Source of the DNA: Tupaia tana
Lineage: Eukaryota; Chordata; Mammalia; Scandentia; Tupaiidae
DNA length: 64,000 nt
Direction: 5' to 3'
Assembly: GCA_026018925.1 (NCBI GenBank)
Contig: JAKSZU010000013.1
Coordinates: 2,480,001 to 2,544,000, forward strand
Part shown: positions 1 to 9,795 of the stretch, piece after piece
Layout of the letters: each line of letters opens with the position of its first letter
How positions within the stretch are numbered: position 1 is the stretch's first letter
The notes under the pieces: model-generated
What the model was told of the DNA's origin: nothing
The model's database searches: none
The model's input: only the letters and a program-made list of their open reading frames with translations
Made by a program: the position numbers and the translations under genes

Positions 1-454
1 GTCTATTAAGTGTGTTGTTTGTTCCCTGAATCCCTCCCTTCCGCCCTCAATTACTTATTCCCATTACCTCTCCCATACTGTCTCTAGTATCTGCAGTTGT
101 GCAAGGTTTTTGATAAGGTAGGTTTTCTTTTCCTTTTTTTAAACTATTAAAATAATTTAACACATCTTTTTTTACAGAGTTTTACAGAATTTTTGATGAC
201 AGTAAACCTTCACAATCCCACCATTACATTTTAATATTCAAGAACTTGGAACTGTGATAAGAAATGCTAGCAGCCTAGTAAATGTGCAGGGGGACTTCAA
301 AAGTTCATGGAAAATGTGTATTTTGAAAACACTATGCATAGATTTCAAAAGGTTTTTGCAGAAGGTATGTTTTTATTTAGAGGCTATATAACTAAGAGTG
401 GCCCTGCTGCATCATGTGAAGACTTCTTTACCTTTTGAGAAACCACTCAACAAT
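1..454. other. AT-rich non-coding DNA, no gene seen
   Basis: No coding or RNA gene is visible. The stretch near 290-360 (beginning with CTTCAAAAGTTCATGGAAAA) resembles terminal sequence of old mariner-type DNA transposons from memory, but I cannot confirm the family. The rest is AT-rich sequence with no structure I can name. Confidence 0.4.
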
Positions 455-603
455 TTCCATGTGTAGTTTTTCCACTACCATTTCCTAAAGAGGTTTTCTT
501 TTCCTCACTGGATTGACTGGTGCTCTTTGTCCAAAATCAGTTGACTGAACATTTTCGGGTTTGTTTATAAGGTCTCTTTTCTGTTCCATTGGTCTACAAG
601 CCT
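455..603 (-). mobile_element. L1 ORF2 fragment (isolated piece, possibly L1-B)
   Basis: This stretch parallels, base for base with moderate divergence, the L1 ORF2 segment at about 13206-13345 (landmarks: GCTAAAGAGG-type block, CAAAATCAGTTGACTG, TCTGTTCCATTGGTC). It lies directly before the 3' end of L1-A. It may be the displaced 3' side of L1-B, whose main body starts at 9054. It is non-functional. Confidence 0.65.
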
Positions 604-2340
604 TTTATTTTATTATTTTAATTTATTTTATACATTTAATCACTATACATAACTACAGCTTGTAAAGTGAATTTACCCAACATGAATACACTTCACACCA
701 GTCCAGTTGAAGATATCATACATGTTATGATCAACAATCATCCATTTCTGTCTTCCAAAAATGTCTTGCCTATTTTTCTCCTTGCTTTCTTTCTTCTTAT
801 TCTCCCCCTTCTCCCACCCTCTTCCTCAGTATCTCCAAGTATCCATAATCATTTTCCATGCTTCTATAAACTCTAATCTTTTTTTTCTGCTATAGAGTGC
901 AGACAGGATATATTAAGAATATATAAAGTGGAGATGCACAGTGTCTCTTTCATAGCCTGACTTGCTTCACTCAGCAGTAAATCTTCCCTATTCATCCACT
1001 TTATCAAATTACAGGGTATTCTTTTTTATGGCTGAGTAGTATTCCATACTGTATATGTGCCACACTTTTTCAACCCATTCATCTGTCCATGGACATTTGG
1101 GTTGGTTCTGTATCTCAGCAAATGTGAAGTAAGCTGCAATAAACACAGATGTGCAGGTACTTTTCCAACTGAGCACTTTCCTGTCCTTTGGGTTGGGTAC
1201 TGACTCCCAGTCGTATATTGAAAAGGAGTGTGGAAAGTGGGCAGCCTTGGTTTGTACCAATTTTTAATGGAAAAGCTTTCAGCTCTTCCCCATTCAGTAT
1301 GATGTTAGCTGTGAGTTTTTCATAGATGGCTTTTATTGTGCTGAGAAATGTCCCTTCTATGCCAATTTCACTGAGAGTCTTAATCATGAAGGGATGTTGT
1401 ATTTTATCAAATGTCCTTTCTGCATTGATTGGTATGATATATGGTTTTTATCTTTCTCTCTGTTAATATAGGGTGTTACATTTATGGTTTCGCATGTTAT
1501 ATCACCCTTGCATTCCTGGAAAAAAGGTTACCTTGTCATGATGTACCTAGGAGTGGAATTGCTGGATCATATGGTAGTTCTATTTGTAGATCTTTGGGGA
1601 ACCTCCATATTCATCTCTGCAGTGGCTATACTAATTTATATTCCCACCAACAGTGTAGGAGAGTTCCTGCTTTACCACAACCTCACCAACACTTATCATC
1701 TTTTTTTTTTTTTCCCAAATCTTAACCATTCTGACTGAGGTTAGGTGGTATCTTATCATTGTTTTGATTTGCATCACCTGTATGATAAGGGATGTTGAGC
1801 ATTTTTTCATAAGCTTTTTGGCTGTCCATATGTCTTCCTTAGAGAGATGTTTGTTTAGCTCATTCTTCCATCTTTTAATAGGGTTAATAATTGCTTTTTT
1901 TAAATAAGCCACTTGAGTTCCATGTGTATTCTGGTTATCAGTCCCTTATCTGAGGCATAGTTTACAAAAATATTCTCCCATTCCTGGATTGTCTATTCAC
2001 ACTGGTTACTGTGTCTTTCACTGTACAGAAACTTCTTAATATGATGTATTCTACTTGTCTATTTTGGGGATTATTGCCTGTTCTTTGAGGGCCTTATTTG
2101 AGAAGTCTTTGCCTACCCCAATGTCTCCTAGAGTTTCCTCAGTGTTTCCCACCAGTAGTTTCATAGTTTGAGGCCTTAGGTTTAGATCTTCGATCCACTT
2201 TGAGTTTATTTTTGTTAATAGTGAGAAATAGGGGCTGTGATTCATGTTTCTGCAGATAGATATCCAGTTTTTCCAGCATCATTTGCTAAAGAGGTTGTCC
2301 TTTTCCCACTGGTATGACTGGTGCCCTTTGTCAAAAACCA

Positions 2341-2573
2341 GGAGGAGAGTCTGAGGAAAGACATTAAGGAGAAAAATAGAGGCAAGACATTTAAGAACAC
2401 AGAAATGGATTATTATCTATTGATGAAAATATGTATAGTATCCCCATACATATCACTGGTGTGAAATGTATTCATGTTGTGAAATTTACAAGCTAAGTGA
2501 TGTATAGTGATTGGATGTGTAAAAGAAGTGAAAATAAATAAAATATATTAAATTAAAAAGAAAAAAAGCAGTT
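2341..2573 (+). mobile_element. 5'-truncated L1 3' end, opposite orientation
   Basis: The segment ends in an A-rich tail (2540-2572). Its last about 130 bp are the reverse complement of the L1-A 3' end at 604-720, sharing GTGAAGTGTATTCATGTTG-like and TGTATAGTGATT blocks. It interrupts L1-A ORF2 between TTTGTCAAAAACCA and GCAGTTCGCTGTATG, which are contiguous in other L1 copies here. It is therefore a short L1 tail inserted on the plus strand. Confidence 0.7.
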
Positions 2574-2775
2574 CGCTGTATGCTTTGGGGTTTATTTTGG
2601 AGTGTCTATTCTGTTCTATTGATTCACATGTCTGTTTTTATGCCAGTAATACTCTGTTTTTATTATCACAGCTTTGTAATATATTTTGGGGATCAGGAAG
2701 TGAGATGCCTCTTTTTGCTCAGGACTGGTTTGGCAATAGGGGTCTTTCATTATTCCAGACAAATTTTGGCATCCA

Positions 2776-2924
2776 GTTCCACAAGAGGGAAGGTGGGAAG
2801 GGGGGAACACGGAGGTGGCAGACCCCAGATGCACATACAGAGCCAGGCGCCTGACATGACCCAGGCAGCACAGGGGACATGGGACTGGCCTTCTGATGCT
2901 GGACAAAGGCCAAGGGAGGCCAGG
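2776..2924. other. Non-L1 filler replacing about 1 kb of L1-A
   Basis: L1-A sequence matching about 13490 of L1-C stops near 2775 and resumes near 2925 at a point matching about 14560. Between them lie 150 bp of GC-rich sequence with no L1 match. About 1 kb of ORF2 is thus missing and replaced. I do not recognise the origin of the filler. Confidence 0.55.
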
Positions 2925-3445
2925 GTTAACTCTTCTTTAAAAGTTTTACAAAATTGAAAAGTGAAGTCATCAGGACCTGGGCTCTTCTTTGTTGAGAGGT
3001 TATTTATTACTGATTCAATCTCATTGTTTCATATATGTCTATTCAGTCTTTATATATCTTCCTGATTCAATCTTGGTAGATTGGATGTGTCCAAAAATTT
3101 ACCCATCTTATCCAGGTTTTCTTGTTTGTTGGCGTATAGTCGCTCATAGCATTCTTTAATGATGTTTTGCATTTCTATAATGTCTTGTAATACTGCTTGT
3201 TTCATTGTAAATTTGATTTATCTGGTTCCATTTTCTCTTCTTAATTAGTCTAGCTAATGATGTGTCAATTTTATCTTTTCAATGAATCAGCTTTAGATTT
3301 TATTTTCTGTATAGTTCATTTATTTTCTATTTCATTTATTTCTGCTCAATTCTTTATTATTGCTCTTCTCCTTGCATTTTTTTGTTGTTTTTTTACAGTT
3401 CCTGGAGGCATGTTGTTACATTGTCCATTTGTTACCTTTTCGTCT

Positions 3446-3452
<7 letters not shown>

Positions 3453-3478
<26 letters not shown>

Positions 3479-3723
3479 AGTGTTTTGCTATAGGGCATGT
3501 GCGCTTGCCAGCCAGACAGAGACAGAGAGACAGAAAGTGAGAAATCACCCCCCGGGGGGATGGGCACGCTGCAATCCCCTCTCCTCCATTCTCCTCTCAG
3601 GATCTTGGGCACACACGCACATGCGCCCAGTGTGAGTTTTAAGCCACCGGTTCCAGGACGTGAACTGCGGTCGACTACGTGGGAGTCCAGCGACACAGCC
3701 ATTATGCTAACTGCTAGTCCCTT
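3453..3723 (-). mobile_element. tRNA-derived SINE inserted in L1-A
   Basis: On the minus strand the element starts with GGGACTAGCAGTTAGCATAA, which contains a Pol III A-box-like TAGCATAATGG. A degenerate B-box-like element follows, then a tRNA-unrelated body, and the element ends in a long A/T-run tail (3453-3477 on the plus strand). An 11-bp target-site duplication, GTCTTTTTCTT, lies at 3442-3452 and 3724-3734. Family not named: it is not Alu, B1/B2, CAN or rabbit C by eye. Confidence 0.85.
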
Positions 3724-3848
3724 GTCTTTTTCTTATGTACACTAATTGCTATGAGCTTCTCCCTTTTGTTGCATCCCATAGATTATGGAAGCTCAAGTAC
3801 TCATTATTTTTGGTTTCAATGAATCTTTTTATTTCAGTCTTAATTTTG

Positions 3849-3890
3849 AATATATATATTCAAATACATATATATATATATATTCAGTCA
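3849..3890. repeat. (TA)n-rich simple repeat at the RPL6 retrocopy tail
   Basis: Alternating TA runs fill the gap between L1-A sequence and the 3' end of the RPL6 retrocopy. This is where the retrocopy poly-A tail would be expected, so it probably decayed from that tail. Confidence 0.55.
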
Positions 3891-3895
3891 TTTAA

Positions 3896-4717
3896 TTAGG
3901 TTCTTGGCAAGAAATTTAGAACACCAATTTGTGAGGGCAAACACGGATCACAGGTAACCCTGGAGTTGAGGAACAGCTTTGATTTTTTGTAAAATTTGTG
4001 AATCCACAACTTTCTGATTAACCTTGTGCTGCTCTGTAATCTCATATTTCTCCTTCTCTGTATTGAAGATCTCACCTTCCTGGTGTCTGGGTTTCTGCTT
4101 TATTTGAAGCTTACATCGGTCAGGTGTTTTGAGATTTTTATTTTGCTAATATCAATTTTTTGTGGAGGTGGTGATGACAAATTTCTTGTGTGTTCCAGAG
4201 GTCCAGAGGACCAGAGGTCCAGTCACAAGTAGCAAGCCATTGCTCAGATATTTCAGGAAAACCACTCTCTTGCCTCTGTGGCATTCAGTGAGGATGATCA
4301 GAATGGTACTGGGAGTGATTCTCTTTGCTGTGGCTCAACAGATTTCAAGGCACATCTACAGTAGGATAATACCTAGGCATTCTTCAAAGTTTAACCACCT
4401 GGTACCACCATTCATGTCCCCACCAACTGTTTTGTGGCAGTGGCAAGAACCTTCCCCTTTTTCTTTTCAACCCTGAATTTAGTGGCCAAGTATTTCTTCT
4501 TGTATATGACTTTCCTGGAATACATGGCAGACTGAGAGTATCTGCTGATGCCCAGACTAGAATCATGTTTCAGCTGCAATAGGACTTCCTCTTCTTGGGC
4601 TTTTTAGCCTTGGAGTCATCCTTTTTAACACTGCAACTGGCATTAGCCTTCTTGGCTTCAAGTTTCTTCTCCTGCTTTGCAGTTTTTTTCACCTGCTATC
4701 TTGTGGAAAAGAGCTCA
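3896..4717 (-). pseudogene. RPL6: RPL6 processed pseudogene
   Basis: The minus strand reads as an intronless, decayed copy of ribosomal protein L6, a 60S subunit protein. Recognisable pieces in order are a lysine-rich N-terminal part with KKPKKRK (about 4590-4690), [18 protein letters not shown] sequence in another frame (about 4430-4470), the VTGPLVL and HKKFVITTS blocks (about 4160-4240), [15 protein letters not shown] (about 4110-4160) and a C-terminal LQGYL..VFALTN block (about 3930-3980). There are stops, including one where an arginine codon is expected, and several frame changes. L1-A resumes on both sides, with AGTCTTAATTT (about 3836) and AGTCTTAGTTT (about 4722) as the likely target-site duplication. 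It is an L1-mediated retrocopy and not functional. Confidence 0.85.
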
Positions 4718-5385
4718 CTGAGTCTTAGTTTCTTCAGTGGATGTGAAGTCAAACAAAAGTAGGTTGCTTAGTTTCCATGTTTGTTTATTTTGGAGTTTTT
4801 TCCCTCTGAAATTAATATAAAGTTTTATTCAAACATCATCAAAAAAGATGCTAGATATAGTTTCTATGCCTTTGAATCTGCAAAGGATTGTTTTGTGCCC
4901 TATCACATGGTCAATGTTCAATAATGTTTCATGCAGGGGTGAGAAAAATGTGTATTTCATGGGTTTTGGGTGGGAGGTTTTATAGATTTCTGTCAAGTCC
5001 ATTTGATTTACTGTATCATTTAGATCTTGTATCTCTTTCCTTATTTTTCGTCTAGATGATCTGCCAAAGGAGACAGTGGGGTGTTCAGATCCTCAACAAT
5101 TAGTGTGCTGAATTCTCTCTCCTTTTAGATGTAGCACTCTTTCCTTTACATATTTGGGTGCTCCTGTGTTGGGTGGATATTTAAAAACATAATTTTCTTG
5201 ATGAATTAGCCCTTTAACTACTATATAATGACCTTTGTGTCTTACAGTTTTTGTCTTAAATCCTATTTTGTCTGAGATCAGTATCATGACTCTAGCCCTT
5301 TTTTGGCTTCCGTTTGCATGGAATACCTTTTTCCACTCCTTCACTTTCAGTCTATGTATGTCTTTATCTATGAGGTACATTTTTT

Positions 5386-5584
5386 TTTATTAATTTATTT
5401 ATTTTTGTATATACTTTCAATCATATTGTTTGGCTTACAATGAGACCATTTCGATATGTGAACATTTCTCCCCAGACCCGTTGATCGAAATATCTTCAAC
5501 AGATAACACCACACCTCCCCATCCTGTCAATGCTCTACCTCTGTATCCCTTCTCCAAATGTCTTTTGTTGGGCCCCACTCCTTA
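5386..5584 (-). mobile_element. Short 5'-truncated L1 3' end with target-site duplication
   Basis: About 200 bp match the 3' UTR of L1-C (11926-12115), including CATTTCTCCC and AATATCTTCAACAGATAA. The element is oriented minus with its A/T tail at the low-coordinate side. The 16-bp target-site duplication ATGAGGTACATTTTTT occurs at about 5370 and about 5585. It interrupts the endonuclease region of L1-A. Confidence 0.8.
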
Positions 5585-6145
5585 TGAGGTACATTTTTTG
5601 TAGACAAAAGATAGAAGGTTTATTTTTTTTTCAATATCAACTCAGTCTTTTCTCTTGATTGGAAAATTTAATTTATTAATATTCAATATTATTATAAATA
5701 TTTTCAGAGTTGTCCCTACCATTATGGTAGACATTTTCTTGTTCTCTTATTTCTGTCTGTCTCTGATTTTCCTAGTATAGCAATCCCTTCAGAACTTCTT
5801 GAAGAACTGGTCTGGTGTTGGTAAATTCTTTCAGATTATGTTTATCTGAGAATGTTTTTAATCTTTTTTCCATTTGAATGCTAATCTTACCAGGTCTAGT
5901 AATATTGGTTGACATAGTTTTCTTTCAACACTTTGAATATATTCTCCCATTCTTTCCTTGCTTGCATTGTTTCTGATGTAAGGTCCTCTGTTAGTCTGAT
6001 GGGATAACCTTTCTAAGTAACTTGACATTTCTCTATTGCCTTTCTAGAATCTCGTCTTTATCTGTCATTTTGGCCTATCTGGTTATGAAGTGCCATGGAG
6101 AGAATATTCTTGGCTTGATTCTATTTATTGGTTCTTTGTATTTCT

Positions 6146-6865
6146 CTCTCTCTTTATTTTTTGAGGTTAGAAATGTTTATTTTAAATTGTAGTATTTATG
6201 CAGATACCATGTATAACCCTGATTGTGTAAGGGTGGGGTATATTCCCTTATCACAAACACTCTTGCTGTGAGCCCATGCATCACACACTGTGAGGCCAGA
6301 GGCTGTACTACGGATCCTTTATTTATGGTGTGAGTCACCCCAGGGGGCAGCTCTTCCATGGTTTCCTCCTATTTCTGTCACCAGTGTGCACTATCCAGGT
6401 GGAGTCTCTCACAGTCAGTAGGGAAAAACTCCTTGCTCTTTGGACCTTTGCTTTCTTTTTTCTCATCCCATCTCTCCTCTGGGAAAGTTCTCTCCCCAGA
6501 CTTTCCCCTTCCCTTGTATTAAAATCATTCCAAGGCCATTTCCTCAGCTGTCTATGTCCCTGATGGATGGGGGCCTAAACCTTAGCATCCTAGGCATGAA
6601 GAAGAGGAAGAGGGAAGGGAAAAGAGGTATTCCTGATTGTCTGTCCAGAACCTTCCAACATCAAGAGTAACAATGCTGTGGGAATCTTGTATGTCTCCCA
6701 ATGGGGCACATGCCAATCCATGATTAGATCAGACCAGCAATAGCTTTGGTCACAACTTGCTCATTCTTATGGCCTAGTGTCCTGTTGTCCTTCTGAACCA
6801 GGCATTTCTCCCACTTCATGGTCTCCAGTTGGACTTATGTTTCTCAGCCTTCTTCATGTCATGTT
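6146..6865 (-). pseudogene. Retrocopy of an unidentified transcript (3' end)
   Basis: A block of about 720 bp without L1 similarity interrupts L1-A and is flanked by a 15-bp duplication, GGTTCTTTGTATTTC, at about 6131 and about 6865. On the minus strand it ends in AAAATAAACATTTCTAACCTC followed by an A-rich stretch with a second AATAAA. This is the layout of a cleaved, polyadenylated mRNA 3' end inserted by L1 machinery. The longest frame is only 60 codons. I do not recognise the parent gene; a non-autonomous element is the alternative. Confidence 0.5.
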
Positions 6866-7329
6866 TGGGTTCTTTGTATTTCTTGAGTCTGGATGTTTGA
6901 ATGTTTCTCTAGATATGGAACATTTTCTTTCAGTATTTCATGAAATAGATTATCAATGTCTTTATTAGATTTTACACCTTTGGTGATACCAATTATTTCA
7001 ATGTTTGGGCATTTAATGATGTCTAGTATTTCCTATATATTATCCTTATTTTTTTGCATTATTTTTTTCATTCTTTTTAGTGATTTTTTTCTAGGTCACA
7101 GTGTTGTCTTCTAGATCTGAGATTTGGTCATCTGCATGATTTAATATGATGTTAATAGGGAGATTTTGATTTCTGCATTACAGTCTTTATCTGTAATATC
7201 AAAAGTCCTGTTTGATTCTTTTTTTATGTTGTCTATTTCTTCTTTTAAATTGTGGATAGATTTCCATGTCTCCCAGAATCTGTTGTCTCTTTTCTCTTGC
7301 ATCTATTGGAGTTCATTTTTTCTCTCTCT

Positions 7330-7870
7330 TTTTAAAGCATGCTAAGGAAAGCTTTATTAAGGATCGTCACGATCATTTAGTGTCTACTGCAATGGGCGTT
7401 TTCAGTGGAGAAGAGAGATTGAGTTCAACTCCAGATATAACATGGGTAGTGGAAATAATACCAAGAAAGTGTACGGGTCAGCAGTTGGAAAATGACTAAG
7501 GGAACATAAGGGAGATTATGACTAAGTTGGCCTAATAGGATTCTTGCTAAAGAGAGGCAGGATAATGAGACATCATCTGGGGGTGGTAGAGGATGAGAAA
7601 ACTAATCTTTTGCTAACAATGACCCACTATTGAGTCCCTATTGCTAAACTGCCTTACCAGGTTCTTTGTGCTGTTTTGTTGTTGTTGTTTATTTATTTAT
7701 TTAAATTTTTAAAATTATTTTTAATAACATATACCTTTACAATGTATAACATTTTTTCCAGTATGATTACCATGCTTATCAGTCAAGACAAAACATTACT
7801 ATTCACATCATCAGCATATAGCTTTTCATTGTTTGCAGATTATTACTACTATTATTTTTTATTCTCATGA
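7330..7870. other. Unassigned insertion inside L1-A
   Basis: L1-A ORF1-region sequence breaks near 7330 and resumes near 8420. The first part (7330-7660) is moderately complex sequence I cannot assign. The second part (7676-7870) is an A/T-rich run with TTATTTATTTATTT that may be an old L1 tail. No gene is supported. Confidence 0.4.
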
Positions 7871-8124
7871 TTTTTTTAAACATTCAATCACTATATATTG
7901 TTTGACTTGTAAAGAGAATTTACCTAACATGAAATACTTCTCAGACCAGTCAAGTTGAGAATACTATACATGCTATTATCAACAGGAAATAAACCATTTC
8001 TGTGTCTCAAAAATGTCGTGCCTCTCTATTATTTCTATTGCTTTCTTTCTCTATACTCTTCCTTTCTCCACCCTCACCCCTATTCCACACTATCTTCAGC
8101 ATCTATAACTATTTTCACTGCTTT
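7871..8124 (-). mobile_element. L1 3' UTR fragment
   Basis: The sequence matches the L1-A 3' UTR at about 630-870: CATTCAATCACTATA, a CTTGTAAAGAGAATTTACC block, CAGACCAGTCAAGTTGA, and a polypyrimidine stretch before TCTTCAGCATCTATAA. It is a truncated L1 tail in minus orientation and forms the target of the next SINE. Confidence 0.65.
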
Positions 8125-8381
8125 TTTTTTTTTTTTTTTTGAGAGGTTTTTGCTATAGGGCGTGCACAGTTGCCAGAAAGACAGAGAGATAGAAAGCGAG
8201 AAATCACCCCCACACGGGGTATGGCCACGCTGCAATCCCTTCTCCTCCATTCTCCTCTCGGGATCTTGGGCATGCATGCACACGCGCCTGGTGTGAGTTT
8301 AAGCCACTGGGTCCAGGACTCGAACCATGGTCGGCTACATGGGAGTTCAGCGACATAGCCATTACACTAACTGCTGGTCCC
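8125..8381 (-). mobile_element. tRNA-derived SINE, full length
   Basis: The minus strand begins GGGACCAGCAGTTAGTGTAA, carries the B-box-like GGTTCGAGTCC, and ends in a tail shown as a run of T on the plus strand (8122-8140). Direct repeats TTCACTGCTTTT and TTCACTGTTTTT flank it at about 8114 and 8382. Of the young SINEs here it is the cleanest reference for the family. Confidence 0.85.
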
Positions 8382-8559
8382 TTCACTGTTTTTATATCCT
8401 CCAATATTTCAATCTCTACAATAAAGTGTGGATAGTCGGTCATTTTCTCTTTTCTCTTGCATCTCATTTAGCCTTTTCACTATGAATATTGTGAATTGTT
8501 TATCTGACATTTCTACAAGGTCTATTGTACTATCTGTGGATGATGAGTTATTCTCTTCC

Positions 8560-9053
8560 CATGGGGGGGGGAGATATTTTCTGGGTTTCTCATATTTCTG
8601 TGCTCCTGTGTTGGTTTCTGGTCATCTGATAGATTATACGTTTCTCCATAATTTCTTGGAGCTAATTCTGAGAGTTCAAAGACACATAGGAAAAGGTGAG
8701 CCATAGTCTCTGCAACTCCTTCTCCCTGATTCTCACCGTACAGTCTCCACTGTCATCACTGGAACTGGATATTCTAATGGCCTCCCAGTTTTTTGAGAAC
8801 AGGTGCATCTGGGACTGAGCTGCAGGATTTCAACTGGAACAGTCAGGAGTCAGTGAAGGTCCCAAGACAGTCTCTGGCCTCAGTTGTTGTCACTTGTTGC
8901 CACAGCACAGGTTCTAGGGCTTATGGCAGAGGAGGGATATGGGAGTAGGATGGTATGGGCACCTGAAACAGCTGAGAGTCGGTAGAGGTCCCAAGGTGGT
9001 CTCTGGTCTCAGTTCTTTTCACTGGCTGTCACTACACAGGTTTCAGGGCTAAT
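8560..9053 (-). repeat. L1-A 5' UTR with two internal repeats
   Basis: Two related blocks occur at about 8841-8924 and 8967-9053. Both contain a GTCAGTGAAGGTCCCAAG or GTCGGTAGAGGTCCCAAG core, then TCTCTGG(C/T)CTCAGTT, then a CACAGG..GGGCT end, spaced about 125 bp. Repeated L1 5' UTR units are known from several mammals. The block ends abruptly at an ORF2 piece of L1-B. Confidence 0.55.
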
Positions 9054-9484
9054 ATTTCTTCTTCTTAATTAGTATAGCTAATGGTGTGTAAATTTTGTTT
9101 ATCTTTTCAAAGAATCAGCTTTTTGTTTCATTTATTTTATGTGTAGTTTGTTTATTCTGTATTTCATTTATTTCTGCTTGAATATTTATTATTTCATTTC
9201 TCCGGGCATTTTGTTTTGTTGGTCCAATTCCAAGGCATGTTGTTAGGTTGCCTATTTTCCACCTTTCCAACTTTTTCTTATGTGCACTAATTGCTATGAA
9301 CTCCCTCTTATAACTGTCTTTGCTGTGTCCCATAGGTTATGGAAACTTGTGTACTCATTATCATTGGTTTAAATGAATCTTTTGATTTCAGTCTTAGTTT
9401 CTTCAGTGGCTGTAAAGACATTCAGGAGTAGGTTATTTAGTTTGCATGTTTGTGTATTTTCTTTTTTTTATGTTTGTGTATTTT

Positions 9485-9541
9485 CTCTTCTCTTCTCTTC
9501 TCTTCTCTTCTCTTCTCTTCTCTTCTCTTCTCTTCTCTTCT
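9485..9541. repeat. (TCTCT)n microsatellite
   Basis: Eleven or so uninterrupted TTCTC pentamers occupy the exact position of the poly-A tail of the adjoining SINE. This indicates growth from that tail. No gene overlaps it. Confidence 0.9.
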
Positions 9542-9795
9542 TTTGGAGAGGTTTTTGCTATAGGGCATGTGTGCTCTCCAGAAAGACAGAAAGAGACAGA
9601 GAGACAGAAAGTGAGAAATCACCCACCAGTGGGGATGGCCACACCACAATCCCTTCTCCTCCATTCTCCTCTTGGGATCTTGGGCATGCACACATATGCA
9701 CCCGGCATGAGTTTAAGCCACAGGGTTCAGGACTCAAACTGCAGTCAACTACATGGGAGTCCAGCGACATAGCCATTATGCTAACTGCTGATCCC
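9485..9795 (-). mobile_element. tRNA-derived SINE with (TCTCT)n tail
   Basis: Same SINE family as at 8125. The minus-strand start is GGGATCAGCAGTTAGCATAA. The tail has become a pure pentamer repeat of TTCTC type (9485-9541). The flanking duplication TATGTTTGTGTATTTT / TATGTTCGTGTATTTT lies at about 9469 and 9797. It is inserted in L1-B. Confidence 0.85.

Larger units (their letters stand above)
604..9053 (-). mobile_element. L1-A: near full-length but heavily interrupted L1 LINE
   Basis: Read on the minus strand the order runs from the 5' UTR at high coordinates to the 3' end near 604. The ORF2 C-terminus lies at 1009-1260 and ends in the L1-typical HIYSMEYYSAIK. More C-terminal and RT sequence lies at 1530-2775 and 2925-3850. 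Endonuclease sequence lies at about 4720-5650, and includes a run with the family pattern DTHRLK-like and ILISDK. ORF1 and its upstream part are at 5700-7330 and 8420-8560, and the 5' UTR is at 8560-9053. A short RT piece (TNQGCPLS motif) at 1265-1390 is out of order, so the 3' part is rearranged. Stops and frameshifts are everywhere and the element is dead. Later insertions are listed separately. Confidence 0.75.
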
